A stretch of DNA of 64,000 nucleotides from 43-108 sp001915545 (GCA_902491215.1 CABUGV010000015.1:1-64000), one strand, 5' to 3'. Shown: positions 1 to 9,628, numbered from the stretch's first letter. Program-made: numbers and translations. Notes: generated by a model from the letters alone, not told the origin.

Positions 1-102
1 AATCGCCAGGATAAGGAAGAAAATCAACGCCAGACCGAGGGAAAAACTCAATTTCTTGACACCGGCTGAGGTCTTTTTCAAAAAGATTTCGTAATGTTGC
101 AT
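1..102 (-). CDS. N-terminal fragment of an unidentified membrane protein
   Basis: This open frame starts at an ATG at 102 and runs off the left edge, so only about 34 residues are visible. They begin MQHYEIFLKKTSAG and then enter a hydrophobic stretch (roughly residues 20-34, LGLALIFFLILA) that looks like a first membrane helix or an uncleaved signal anchor. No family can be assigned from so little sequence. It is divergent from the fasciclin gene, with a 199-base shared upstream region. The start was chosen because it is the first ATG in frame, followed by a short polar head and then the helix. An upstream non-ATG start in the same frame cannot be excluded. Confidence 0.5.
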   Translation of the reverse strand, partial: MQHYEIFLKKTSAGVKKLSFSLGLALIFFLILAI

Positions 103-144
103 TTGCTGGTTGACTCTGCCATGTAAAAAAAATGAGATAAGAAA

Positions 145-174
145 GTTGAAAACAAATTATTATATTTATATTTG
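145..174 (+). promoter_or_regulatory. Bacteroidales-type promoter for the fasciclin gene
   Basis: GTTG at 145-148 and TATATTTG at 167-174 are 18 bases apart and match the Bacteroidales -33/-7 pattern (TTTG / TAnnTTTG). Transcription would begin near 181, giving a leader of about 120 bases before the ATG at 302. An inverted repeat, GTATCA-ttat-TGATAC (176-191), covers the predicted start point and could be an operator. Confidence 0.5.
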
Positions 175-301
175 CGTATCATTATTGATACTATGACAAA
201 TAAGATTTAAGAGAAAGGCAAAAATAGACTAGAAAGGCAGTAGACATAGACATAAAGTATACAAAGATTCTTTCGATTAAACCTAAACAAAATTTACATA
301 T

Positions 302-2328
302 ATGAGAAAATCATTCAACCGGGTCATGCGCTCCATAACTATGGGAGCCATCGCATCCATTTCTATCACACTGGTCACAACCGGATGTACTGAAGACATC
401 GACAAATCAGACCTTTACACATTTACCGGACAGACTATGACTGACTATTTCGAAGACAATCCGGAAGAGTTCAGCAGTTTTCTGACTATTATCGGCAACG
501 TACACACCAACAAATCTTCACAGTCGACAATACGCGACCTTCTTTCTGCACGAGGCAACTACACCTGCTTCGCGCCTACGAATGAAGCAATAAAGATCCA
601 CCTGGACTCACTGTATAGAATAGGTGAGATAGAATCAACAGACATAACAACACTTCCGACTCAATCGCAGAATCGATTGTTTTCAACAGTATCATTGACA
701 ACGGAATGGAAGAGGCTTACCACTCGACAAGATTTATCGAGGGAGCCTTCACCAAGACCAACATGAAAGACAGATATATAAGTATAAATTTCGGCAATGA
801 TCCTCAAGGAAAATCTACCATCTATGTAAACAATGATTCTAAAGTCTTGACAAAAGACATCGAAGTAACCAACGGATACATACACACCATAGACAGGGTA
901 ATTTCACCTTCAACATCAACAATATCAGACCTTGTCATCGGCACAGACAACCTGTCAATATTCGCCAGCTTCCTGAAGGCAACAGGCTGGAACGAAAAAC
1001 TGACCTCATACAGGGATGAAAAATATGAAGAGTTCGACATGCGAGGAGAACAGACAACCGTCATAGAAGATGCCGGATACTATCCTGAACACAGATATTT
1101 AGGATACACGATCTTTGTCGAACCGGATTCAATATATGAGCAACACGGAATTCACGATATAGAATCACTTAAAAAATGGTTGCAGGACAACAATTTGTAT
1201 AGTGACTGCAAATTTGACGACGATTACAGAAATGAAGATAACGCTGTAAATCAGTTCGTAGCATATCACCTGCTGCCTCAGATTCTGATATGGAATAAAC
1301 TCGTAATATTCTGCAACGAGAAAGGTTTCAACAACAACACACCTAACGACGGTTCGCAGTTTGCAACTAATGTATGGGAGTATTACGAGACAATGGGCAA
1401 AAAAAGAAGGCTCATGAAGATAACCGGTATAAGAAACGGTAAGATGATAAATCGTCATGCCAAAATGAACGTGAACACTTATGCCGAATCTTACGTGGAC
1501 ATTCCAGGAATAGAAATCAAGCAGACCAACGGCAAATACGACAACAATGCACTGAATGGATACTACTATCCTATCATGGATATTCTTACATGGAATGACG
1601 AAGTTAAAAATGTCGTTCTCAACGAAAGAATGAGATTTGATATATGCTCACTGCTTCCTGAGTTGATGTCGAACAACATAAGACAGAATAAAGCACACAA
1701 CTGGAATTTCCCTCCAGGTTATTTCGACAATGTGGTAAACGTGTCGAATGAAACACTTTTCAGGTATCAGCCTAACTATGAAAACCTCGGAGGCACATGG
1801 GGATGGATCAACTACCAGTCTGACGAATTCAGTATCAGAGGTATATACGACTTTACAATGAAGTTGCCTCCTGTACCGTTCTCAGGAACATACGAACTGA
1901 GATACGGAATCAGTGCAAACGGAAATAGAGGTATGGCGCAAATTTATATAGGTACCAATCCTAGCAATCTGCCTCCTCAGGGTATTCCTTTGGATTTGAG
2001 AATTGAAGGTCGCTCGACCTACCTCAACTGGAAAGCAGACAAAGACCTTGGAAGTGACGAAGAAATCGATGCACACGACAAGGCGCTCAGAAATCTGACA
2101 TACATGAAGGCGCCAAAATACTTCTACCCTACACAGGGTGTATGTGCTCGAGATTGCCAAAATGCATTGAGACGAATAATCTATACAGGACAGTTCTCAG
2201 AAAACGAGACATATTATATAAGATTCAAGTCTGTTCTCAACAACAGAATGTCAGAATTCTTCTACGATTATCTTGAACTTGTACCAAAGAGCGTATATTC
2301 TGGTATTGAAGCAGAAGACAAATGGTAA
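302..2328 (+). pseudogene. fasciclin-domain lipoprotein, frameshifted
   Basis: Two overlapping frames together make one fasciclin (FAS1) protein. The first (302-766) has a lipoprotein signal (cleavage before Cys in TTGCTED) and the start of a FAS1 domain, including the typical NYTCFAPTNEAI stretch. The family sequence then continues in another frame: DSIAESIVFNSIIDNG, upstream of the internal ATG at 706 and joined to it without a stop, then the RYI-type region and a second FAS1-like repeat, ending with a beta-rich tail at 2328. The break is at about 656-660. The first frame reads TTLP through CCG, the second resumes with GAC using the same G, so one missing G (CCGGAC to CCGAC) explains it. 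Restored length would be about 675 residues. Such proteins are surface lipoproteins of Bacteroidetes, often near polysaccharide or adhesion loci; the exact role is unknown. Either a real inactivation or a sequencing error. Confidence 0.8.
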
Positions 2329-2353
2329 TTCTGCATAGAAACAGAAAAAGAAC

Positions 2354-2408
2354 TATATATATAATAAAGGTGCGGCAACTTATGTATGCTGCACCTTTAT
2401 TATATATA
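2354..2408. terminator. bidirectional terminator between fasciclin gene and hemW
   Basis: A long hairpin has AAAGGTGCGGCA pairing with TGCTGCACCTTT (one G-U pair), extended by A/T arms (tatataataa / ttattatata), with a loop of about 9 bases. It lies between two converging genes and has T-rich sequence on both strands, so it can end both transcripts. Confidence 0.85.
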
Positions 2409-2419
2409 TGTACTATGTG

Positions 2420-3583
2420 TTATAACATAAGGTCAGACATTATGCCGTCTGACACAAAAATGCCTCTGGTGGTAAGCCTAAGAACTTTTGAGCTCACATC
2501 CTTGCGCAATACGGGGTTATAATCCTGCAGAAGTTCCAAAGAGCCGTCTGCAAGATGTTTTTCTGCAGATTTGAGACAGTATTCAAGCCGTTCATTACCG
2601 AAATCTCGCGACAAAGCGTCAAGGTCAATACCATCACAAGTGCGCAAAGATGTCATAACACGTTCATCGTACTTCATTGACAATGAAAGTTCTTCGCGTT
2701 CGTATTCTAGTTTACCAGCTTCTACCGCCAACATGTATCTATCTAATGAAGCAGGATTCCACTGACGCGAGAATCCGTCATAAGAATGTGCCGAAGCTCC
2801 AACACCTAGATATTTCACACCTGTCCAGTATCCTGAATTATGACGCGAATGAAATCCGGGAAGTGAAAAATTGGAAATCTCATAATGAATAAAACCAGCA
2901 TCATGCAGATGCGACATTAGGACACGGAACATCTCAAGAGAAATTTCATCATCCAACTGAGAAAGCTTTCCTTCATCAAGCATTCTGGTCAAAGCTGTAC
3001 CTTCTTCATACATCAATGAATAAGCCGATATATGCGGAACACCAAGATTGACAGCTTCTGAAATATCTGAGTTCCAGTCTGCAATTGTCTCATCAGGAAA
3101 ACCGTAAATGAGATCAATACTTATATTAGACAAGCCTGCATCTTGACACAACTTGACGGCATTGCATGCTTGAAGAGAGGAATGACGACGATGCAGAAAC
3201 GCAAGACGCGAATCGTTGAAAGTCTGTACTCCCATGCTCACACGATTGACATTCATGGCACACAGTTCATAGACATAGTCGCCAGTGACGTCATCAGGAT
3301 TCATCTCAACCGTTATTTCTGCTTCGGAGGATACACGGAACAGACGGTGTACAGTTTCAAGAACAGACGAAAGCATAGCCGGTGACAACTGGGAGGGAGT
3401 TCCTCCACCAAAATAAATGGAAGAAACTTCTTCGTCAAACGGCAGATAACTGCGACGCATCTCGAGTTCGTGTTTTAGACACTCAACGTAACGCGATCTT
3501 TTTCGGGCATCGGTGGTTGAATAAAAATCACAATATATGCACCTGCTCTTGCAGAAAGGCACATGAATGTAGACTGACGACAT
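2420..3583 (-). CDS. hemW: radical SAM heme chaperone HemW
   Basis: This is a 387-residue radical SAM protein that starts MSSVYIHVPFCKSRCIYC. The cysteines at residues 11, 15 and 18 form the CxxxCxxC site for the 4Fe-4S cluster that binds S-adenosylmethionine. The fourth cysteine that true coproporphyrinogen dehydrogenase (HemN) has two residues further on is absent (the sequence continues DFY), which points to HemW, a cytoplasmic heme-binding chaperone, and not to the HemN enzyme. The GGGTPS motif near residue 60 and the C-terminal HemN-type domain agree with the family, and the length is normal. It stands alone on the minus strand and ends 12 bases from a shared hairpin terminator. Genome annotations often call this gene hemN by similarity. 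Confidence 0.9.
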   Translation of the reverse strand: MSSVYIHVPFCKSRCIYCDFYSTTDARKRSRYVECLKHELEMRRSYLPFDEEVSSIYFGGGTPSQLSPAMLSSVLETVHRLFRVSSEAEITVEMNPDDVTGDYVYELCAMNVNRVSMGVQTFNDSRLAFLHRRHSSLQACNAVKLCQDAGLSNISIDLIYGFPDETIADWNSDISEAVNLGVPHISAYSLMYEEGTALTRMLDEGKLSQLDDEISLEMFRVLMSHLHDAGFIHYEISNFSLPGFHSRHNSGYWTGVKYLGVGASAHSYDGFSRQWNPASLDRYMLAVEAGKLEYEREELSLSMKYDERVMTSLRTCDGIDLDALSRDFGNERLEYCLKSAEKHLADGSLELLQDYNPVLRKDVSSKVLRLTTRGIFVSDGIMSDLML

Positions 3584-3836
3584 ATCAGAATGTTTTTAAA
3601 CCTGTATATTAAGAATCGCAAAGGAAAAAGCTTTGCAGGAAAGCACTGTAAAAACGTTATTATAATGCAAATTTAGCACATTAGTTTCACAAACTATGCA
3701 AATAATGTTTTACAACATATCCGGAACAAGAACAAGGTTGCAAGTTTTTGTGTATTTTGCACACAAATATTTCAAAAACCTTTGAAAAGGCATTCCTTTT
3801 TGACGGTTTAATACACAACCTTTAAATCATAATGAT

Positions 3837-5996
3837 ATGAAAGTTTACCAAACAAACGAAATCAAGAACATTGCTCTTTTGGGCAATGACGGTTCCGGCA
3901 AGACCACGCTTACGGAGGCGTTACTGTACGAGGCAGGATTAATCAGTCGCCGCGGTAGAATTACAGCCAAGAACACCGTGAGCGACTACTTCCCAGTTGA
4001 ACAAGAGTATGGCTATTCTGTTTTCTCAACCGTATTTCACGTTGAATGGAACAACAAGAAGCTCAACATAATTGACTGTCCAGGATCTGACGACTTCGTA
4101 GGTGCGGCAATAACAGCACTAAACGTCACAGACACCGCAATACTTCTGCTCAACGGACAGTACGGACCTGAGGTTGGAACACAGAACCACTTCCGCTATA
4201 CAGAAAAGCTTGGCAAACCGGTAATATTCCTCGTAAACCAGCTGGACAGCGAGAAATGCGATTTCAACAACGTGGTTGAACAGCTGAAAGAAATCTATGG
4301 AAAGAAAGTTGTACCGGTACAGTATCCGCTGAACGAAGGTCCTGAATTCAATTCGCTCATCGACGTACTCTTGATGAAAAAATATTCATGGGGACCTGAA
4401 GGAGGAGCACCTACAATAGAAGATATTCCAGCAGAAGAAATGGAAAAAGCCCACGAAATGCATCGCGCACTCGTAGAGGCTGCTGCAGAGAACGATGAAG
4501 CCCTGATGGAAAAATTCTTTGACACCGATGCACTCACCGAAGATGAGATGAGAGAAGGTATCAGAAAAGGATTGGCTACAAGAAGCATTTTCCCTGTATT
4601 CTGCGTTTGCGCATACAAGGACATGGGTGTACGCCGTCTGATGGAATTCCTCGGCAACGTGGTACCTTTCGTAAATGAAATGCCTAAGGTACACAATACA
4701 AGAGGAGAGGTGGTTGAACCGGATCCAAACGGACCTACTTCACTCTATTTCTTCAAAACAGCAAACGAACCGCATATCGGAGGAGTACAGTACTTCAAGG
4801 TGATGAGCGGAAAAGTTCATGAGGGTGACGACCTCACCAACGCCGACAGAGGTTCGAAAGAAAGAATGGCCCAGCTATTTGTATGCGCAGGAGCCAACAG
4901 AATAAAGGTTGAAGAACTGGTTGCAGGCGATATAGGATGTACAGTTAAACTCAAGGACGTACGCACCGGCAATACACTTGACGGCAAGGACTGCGAAAAT
5001 AGATTCAACTTCATAAAATACCCTAATCCTAAATACATCAGAGCTATAAAGCCGGAAAATGAGGCTGATGCCGAGAAGATGATGGCCGCAATTCAGAAGA
5101 TGTCGCAGGAAGACCCTACATGGATTGTAGAGCAGAGCAAAGAACTGAAGCAGACTCTGATGAAGGGACAGGGAGAGTTCCACCTGAGAACTCTCAAATG
5201 GAGATTGGAAAACAACGAAAAGATAAAGATAAAATTCGAGGAACCTAAGATTCCATATAGAGAAACCATCACCAAGGCTGCCAGAGCCGACTACAGACAC
5301 AAGAAACAGTCGGGAGGCGCCGGACAATTCGGTGAGGTTCACTTGATAGTAGAACCATACTACGACGGAATGCCTGATCCAACAACATACAAATTCAATG
5401 GACAGGAATTCAAGATTACAATAAAAGGCAAAGAGGAAGTAGACCTTGAATGGGGCGGAAAACTCGTATTCATAAACAGTGTTGTCGGCGGAGCAATCGA
5501 CAACCGTTTCATGCCTGCAATACTTAAAGGTATTATGAGCAGAATGGAACAAGGCCCTCTGACCGGAAGTTATGCCAGAGATGTACGCGTAATTGTTTAC
5601 GACGGGAAAATGCATCCGGTAGACTCCAACGAACTTTCGTTCATGCTCGCCGGTAGACATGCTTTCAGCACAGCATTCAAGGAAGCAGGTCCAAAACTGC
5701 TCGAGCCAATATACGATGTTGAAATATTCGTACCAGGAGACAAGATGGGAGACGTAATGAGCGACTTGCAGGGCAGACGAGGAATGATTCTTGGAAGTTC
5801 AAGCGAAAACGGATATGAGAAACTTGTTGCCAAAGTCCCTCTAAAAGAAATGTCAAGTTACTCGACAACTCTCAGCTCAATTACAGGAGGACGCGCATCG
5901 TTCATAATGAAGTTTGCAAGTTACGAGCTCGTACCTACAGATTTGCAGCAGAAACTTATGAAGGAATTCGAAGAAAGCGACAACGACAACGATTGA
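3837..5996 (+). CDS. fusA2: elongation factor G paralogue (EF-G2 type)
   Basis: This 719-residue protein has the full EF-G domain order: G domain (1-270), domain II, and domains III-V to the C terminus. The P-loop is GNDGSGKT (16-23) and the base-recognition motif is NQLD (134-137). Switch II, normally DTPGHVDF, is DCPGSDDF (80-87), so the histidine that positions the catalytic water is Ser84. Switch I, normally ERGIT, reads EYGYS (57-61). These changes fit the Bacteroides EF-G2 group, reported in B. thetaiotaomicron to support translocation without GTP hydrolysis during carbon limitation. The neighbours (an RprXY-like pair and rpsF-rpsR-rplI downstream) also match that locus. It is single-gene, with its own terminator. 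That this copy is hydrolysis-deficient is an inference from the residues. The main fusA must lie elsewhere. Confidence 0.88.
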   Translation: MKVYQTNEIKNIALLGNDGSGKTTLTEALLYEAGLISRRGRITAKNTVSDYFPVEQEYGYSVFSTVFHVEWNNKKLNIIDCPGSDDFVGAAITALNVTDTAILLLNGQYGPEVGTQNHFRYTEKLGKPVIFLVNQLDSEKCDFNNVVEQLKEIYGKKVVPVQYPLNEGPEFNSLIDVLLMKKYSWGPEGGAPTIEDIPAEEMEKAHEMHRALVEAAAENDEALMEKFFDTDALTEDEMREGIRKGLATRSIFPVFCVCAYKDMGVRRLMEFLGNVVPFVNEMPKVHNTRGEVVEPDPNGPTSLYFFKTANEPHIGGVQYFKVMSGKVHEGDDLTNADRGSKERMAQLFVCAGANRIKVEELVAGDIGCTVKLKDVRTGNTLDGKDCENRFNFIKYPNPKYIRAIKPENEADAEKMMAAIQKMSQEDPTWIVEQSKELKQTLMKGQGEFHLRTLKWRLENNEKIKIKFEEPKIPYRETITKAARADYRHKKQSGGAGQFGEVHLIVEPYYDGMPDPTTYKFNGQEFKITIKGKEEVDLEWGGKLVFINSVVGGAIDNRFMPAILKGIMSRMEQGPLTGSYARDVRVIVYDGKMHPVDSNELSFMLAGRHAFSTAFKEAGPKLLEPIYDVEIFVPGDKMGDVMSDLQGRRGMILGSSSENGYEKLVAKVPLKEMSSYSTTLSSITGGRASFIMKFASYELVPTDLQQKLMKEFEESDNDND

Positions 5997-6016
5997 TAAT
6001 TCATATATCATCAACT

Positions 6017-6052
6017 AAAAATCCGCTATATGTTAAATATAGCGGATTTTTA
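6017..6052 (+). terminator. Rho-independent terminator after EF-G2
   Basis: A perfect hairpin, AATCCGCTATAT with ATATAGCGGATT and a 5-base loop (gttaa), is followed by a run of T. It begins about 20 bases past the EF-G2 stop. Confidence 0.9.
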
Positions 6053-6221
6053 TTTAATTTTCTCGAAAACACAAAGAAACATTTTGGTATAGAAATAAGT
6101 TTTTAGTTATTTTGTGCAAAACAAGTTTATGTTCTTTATTGTTATATAAATATAAAATACAATAGCACATAATACTTAACGGGAAGCAAACAGAAACTCA
6201 AACTTCAAAGAAAGCATAAAG

Positions 6222-7763
6222 ATGAAAAAGACAACAATTCTCATATTGGTCATTGTAATGGGAATATCCTTCATCAGTCTTCTATATCTGCAGGTCAGAT
6301 ATATAGAAGAAATTGTCAATATGCGCAAGGAACACTTCAATGAATCCGTCGAACGAAGTTTGTATCAGACCTCACACCAACTTGAGGTGGCGGAAACCGC
6401 CAGGTATCTGGAGAACGGCATTGTTTCTATTGAATACAAAGCATACAACGACTCAACAGACGATGAAAGCGAAAATTCGCTCTCACAATCGGAAGCTGAC
6501 GAAGACTGCATAACCGAAAACAGCTTTACAGAAAGCAACAAAAGCGGAATTGCCGGAGCGGAACAGACCATGCAAAACAAATATTTCACAAAGAGAAAAG
6601 GTCCATTCTCAGACAGGCACAAGTCGCTCAACGATATATTCAAAAGCAGATATTCATACGAAAAGAGGCTCATAGACGAAGTGATATACAGCCTTTTGTA
6701 CGATGCAAGCGACAGACCTCTGGAAGACAGAATAGATTTCAGAGAACTCGATCAGATACTCAAATCGCAGCTGCACAACAACGGCATTGACATACCGTAC
6801 CATTTCACAGTACTGACGAGCAACGGACAGGTGGTTTACAGATGTCCAGAATACGAAAAGACGGGCGAAGAGGTAAGCTTTACAGAAAGCCTGTTCAAAA
6901 ACGACCCGGTACAGAAAATCGGTGTGCTGAAGGTTCACTTCCCTACCCTGAACCAATACATATACAAATCCATCTGGTTCTTGGTGCCTTCATTGACATT
7001 CTCCCTGGTACTGCTGGTGACATTCATCGTAACGCTGGTACTTGTATTCAGACAGAAAAAGTTGACGGAGGTGAAGAATGACTTCATCAACAACATGACG
7101 CATGAGTTCAAGACACCGATATCGACCATATCTCTGGCAGCACAGATGCTCAACGACTCGAGCATAACAAAGTCGCCACAGATGATAACAAGACTGTCGA
7201 CAACCATAAACGACGAGACAAAAAGACTGAGATTCCAAGTTGAAAAGGTTCTGCAGCTGTCTATGTACGAAAATCAAAGTGCAAACCTGAAAATGAAGGA
7301 GGTCAACGTAAATGAACTTATAGCTGGAGTAATACATACATTCACACTGAAAGTTGAAAAAAACGGAGGAAAAATAATATCCAACCTGCAGGCTGAAGAT
7401 TCGACAGTACTTGCTGACGACATGCACCTGACAAATGTGATATTCAACCTCATGGACAACGCCGTGAAATATCGCAGGAACGACATTGATCTTGAACTGC
7501 AGATAAAAACATGGAATGAAGAAAAGAAGCTGTGCATTTCGATACAGGACAACGGAATTGGCATCAAGAAAGACGACCTGAAGAAAATTTTCGAGAAGTT
7601 CTACAGAGTGCACACAGGCAATCTGCATGACGTGAAAGGATTCGGCCTAGGACTGGCATACGTGAAAAAGATCATAACTGATCACAAAGGCACAATCCAT
7701 GCAGAAAGCGAACTGGGAATAGGAACAAAATTCATAATTAAATTACCACTTTTAAAAGACTAG
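6222..7763 (+). CDS. rprX: sensor histidine kinase, RprX-like
   Basis: This is a 513-residue membrane histidine kinase. A first membrane helix lies at residues 5-25, followed by a periplasmic region of about 220 residues with an acidic, serine-rich stretch (near 75-105). A second helix spans about 249-275. The dimerisation/phosphoacceptor domain has NNMTHEFKTPIS with His294. The ATPase domain shows the N box (NLMDNAVKYR), G1 (DNGIGI), an F box (FEKFYR) and G2 (GFGLGL). No HAMP domain is evident between helix 2 and the H box. It lies 4 bases upstream of the response regulator, so they are cotranscribed. The location next to the EF-G paralogue and rpsF matches the Bacteroides RprX/RprY system, first described through effects on tetracycline resistance regulation. 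The signal sensed is not known from sequence. Confidence 0.85.
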   Translation: MKKTTILILVIVMGISFISLLYLQVRYIEEIVNMRKEHFNESVERSLYQTSHQLEVAETARYLENGIVSIEYKAYNDSTDDESENSLSQSEADEDCITENSFTESNKSGIAGAEQTMQNKYFTKRKGPFSDRHKSLNDIFKSRYSYEKRLIDEVIYSLLYDASDRPLEDRIDFRELDQILKSQLHNNGIDIPYHFTVLTSNGQVVYRCPEYEKTGEEVSFTESLFKNDPVQKIGVLKVHFPTLNQYIYKSIWFLVPSLTFSLVLLVTFIVTLVLVFRQKKLTEVKNDFINNMTHEFKTPISTISLAAQMLNDSSITKSPQMITRLSTTINDETKRLRFQVEKVLQLSMYENQSANLKMKEVNVNELIAGVIHTFTLKVEKNGGKIISNLQAEDSTVLADDMHLTNVIFNLMDNAVKYRRNDIDLELQIKTWNEEKKLCISIQDNGIGIKKDDLKKIFEKFYRVHTGNLHDVKGFGLGLAYVKKIITDHKGTIHAESELGIGTKFIIKLPLLKD

Positions 7764-7767
7764 ACTT

Positions 7768-8502
7768 ATGGACGAAAAATTTGAAGATGTAAAGATTCTT
7801 CTATGCGAAGACGATGAAAATCTGGGTATGCTTCTCAGAGAGTACCTGGAGGCAAAAGGATACAAGGCTGAACTGTGCATAGACGGAGAGGCAGGATACA
7901 AAGCATTCAAGGAGGACAAGTTCGATCTGTGCATACTCGACGTAATGATGCCGAAAATGGACGGATTCACCCTTGCAACGAAGATCAGAGAAAGCAACTC
8001 TGAGATTCCTTTCATGTTCCTCACAGCAAAGACTCTCAAGGATGATGTGCTGGAAGGATTCAAGATCGGAGCAGACGACTATATCACAAAACCATTCTCA
8101 ATGGAAGAGGTCGTATTCAGAATCGAAGCCATCTTGAGAAGAATAAGGGGCAAGAAAAACAAAGAAACAACAATACATCAGATTGGAAGCTTCACATTCG
8201 ACACACAGAAGCAGATCCTTTCTAGAAACGGCGAGCAGACAAAGCTCACAACAAAGGAAGCAGAACTGCTTACATTGCTCAGTTCCAAAGCAAATGAGCT
8301 TCTGCAGCGCGACTATGCCCTGAAAACAATCTGGATTGACGACAACTATTTCAATGCGCGAAGCATGGACGTGTACATCACAAAACTCAGAAAGCATCTT
8401 AAAGCTGACAGCTCGGTAGAAATTCTAAACGTACACGGCAAAGGATACAAGCTGGTGATATCCAACCCGGAAGGCAACAAAGAGGAAACAGAAAACAACT
8501 GA
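7768..8502 (+). CDS. rprY: response regulator, OmpR family, RprY-like
   Basis: This 244-residue protein has a receiver domain (about 8-122) with the acidic pair ED in LLCEDDEN, the phosphoacceptor Asp58 in LCILDVMMP, the conserved Thr in FLTAK and the Lys in ITKPF. A winged-helix DNA-binding domain of OmpR type follows (about 140-232; LTTKEAELLTLLSS, then RSMDVYITKLRKHL). It begins 4 bases after the kinase stop and is clearly its partner. It would bind DNA as a phosphorylated dimer to control genes that cannot be named here. A strong hairpin terminator follows at 8690, after about 190 bases of non-coding sequence with smaller hairpins. Confidence 0.88.
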   Translation: MDEKFEDVKILLCEDDENLGMLLREYLEAKGYKAELCIDGEAGYKAFKEDKFDLCILDVMMPKMDGFTLATKIRESNSEIPFMFLTAKTLKDDVLEGFKIGADDYITKPFSMEEVVFRIEAILRRIRGKKNKETTIHQIGSFTFDTQKQILSRNGEQTKLTTKEAELLTLLSSKANELLQRDYALKTIWIDDNYFNARSMDVYITKLRKHLKADSSVEILNVHGKGYKLVISNPEGNKEETENN

Positions 8503-8689
8503 TTTCTATAAAAGCCCTACCAAACAGGACTGACGTAAAAGTCCTGCTGTAAGGATTTCACAAAAAGCCTTAGGGAAAGGCCATTTACACAAAAAAGGCC
8601 TATACCGAGAAAAGAAATAGAAGAAAACATCCGAAGCAAGTCCAGCGTATTGAAATAATAAAAGACATTCCAAAATGTCTAACAATAAA

Positions 8690-8741
8690 AAAATGGCGTA
8701 TGCCGAGAATCACTCACGATTCCGACATACGCCATTTTAGT
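8690..8741. terminator. hairpin terminator downstream of rprY
   Basis: AAAATGGCGTATG pairs with CATACGCCATTTT, with a second stem inside (GAATC / GATTC). A-rich and T-rich flanks let it work in both directions. The region 8503-8690 also holds two short hairpins (AGGACT/AGTCCT near 8527-8545 and GACATT/AATGTC near 8664-8679) but no gene that I can support. Confidence 0.75.
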
Positions 8742-8759
8742 GCCAAAAACATGACACAC

Positions 8760-8791
8760 AAAAAAAGAGACCCTTAAATTACAGGTCTCTT
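8760..8791 (-). terminator. terminator of the small membrane protein gene
   Basis: On the minus strand AAGAGACC and GGTCTCTT form a stem with an 11-base loop, followed by a run of seven T. It lies 25-55 bases past the stop of the gene at 8816-9007. Confidence 0.85.
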
Positions 8792-8815
8792 CATGTCAAT
8801 CGAATACTTAAAATC

Positions 8816-9007
8816 TTATTCTGTCTTGTACTTGTTTATCAAGATGTGGGCAACAAGACCTATAATCATCAATATAAAGCTTCCGCATGTATACCAGTTA
8901 TAGTCTACCATGTCTTTAAAGACGAAAGCGCCCAGGGCAAGCAGAACTGCACCCACTACAATAAGTAGTACGCCAAGATTTTTCAAAAATTCCTTACTTG
9001 TATCCAT
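8816..9007 (-). CDS. small two-helix membrane protein
   Basis: This predicted protein has 63 residues, starting MDTSKEFLKNLG. It has two hydrophobic helices, roughly residues 10-29 (GVLLIVVGAVLLALGAFVF) and 37-56 (WYTCGSFILMIIGLVAHIL), joined by a short DMVDYN loop, with a charged tail. A longer frame opens at 9049, but the ATG at 9007 gives a sensible polar head before helix 1, so I prefer it. It has its own terminator and faces the rprY terminator. I cannot name a family; similar short, membrane-embedded proteins are common in Bacteroidales. Function unknown. Confidence 0.7.
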   Translation of the reverse strand: MDTSKEFLKNLGVLLIVVGAVLLALGAFVFKDMVDYNWYTCGSFILMIIGLVAHILINKYKTE

Positions 9008-9214
9008 TATATTTGTAATTTTAATTATTTCTGTTTTTTCACATCGCAAATTAAATCAATTATTGTCAAATAAAGAAACATTTCCCGAAAAAAAGCAAGC
9101 AACGACGGCCTAATTATACTCTATTCGTACATGATTGAGCAACAGCGATATTACATTTGCAAGATTGAAAAGACATAGGAGCCACAGTAGCCCAACAAAA
9201 AAGTCGCTCAAAAT

Positions 9215-9245
9215 ATTGCAGTTAAGCAAAAAAGCACTACCTTTG
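9215..9245 (+). promoter_or_regulatory. promoter of the rpsF operon
   Basis: ATTG at 9215-9218 and TACCTTTG at 9238-9245 are 19 bases apart, a very good Bacteroidales -33/-7 pair. Transcription would start near 9252, about 35 bases before the rpsF ATG. Confidence 0.75.
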
Positions 9246-9287
9246 CACCGCATTTTGCAAAATTAAAAATTCAATATTATTAATTTT

Positions 9288-9626
9288 ATGAATCAATACG
9301 AAACCGTTTTCATTTTAACTCCCGTTTTGTCTGACGCACAGATGAAGGAAGCGGTAGACAAGTTCAAAGATATCCTCACCAACATGGGTGCAGAGATCAT
9401 CAATGAAGAGAACTGGGGTCTAAAGAAATTGGCTTATCCTATTGAAAAGAAATCAACTGGATTCTACGAATTGGTTGAATTCAAGGCTGAGCCAACAGTG
9501 ATCGCAAACTTTGAGTTGCAGTTACGTCGTGACGAGCGCATACTCCGTTACTTGACAGTCAAAATGGAGAAGTATGCCATCGAATATGCTGAAAAGCGCA
9601 GAAACAACAAAAAGAAGGAGGACTAA
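9288..9626 (+). CDS. rpsF: 30S ribosomal protein S6
   Basis: This is a 112-residue S6 protein of the 30S platform. It begins MNQYETVFILTPVLS and keeps the family core (WGLKKLAYPIEKKSTGFY, then RRDERILRYLTVKM). In the ribosome, S6 pairs with S18, whose gene follows 2 bases later. The rpsF-rpsR-rplI order is the usual Bacteroidetes arrangement and the length is normal. The C terminus is rich in lysine and arginine. A good promoter lies 43 bases upstream. Confidence 0.97.
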   Translation: MNQYETVFILTPVLSDAQMKEAVDKFKDILTNMGAEIINEENWGLKKLAYPIEKKSTGFYELVEFKAEPTVIANFELQLRRDERILRYLTVKMEKYAIEYAEKRRNNKKKED

Positions 9627-9628
9627 TC

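Noticed and set aside
9236..9287. An S6:S18 autoregulatory leader motif before rpsF
   Set aside because: A CCG and a short stem occur, but they overlap the predicted promoter and start point; no convincing leader structure remains.
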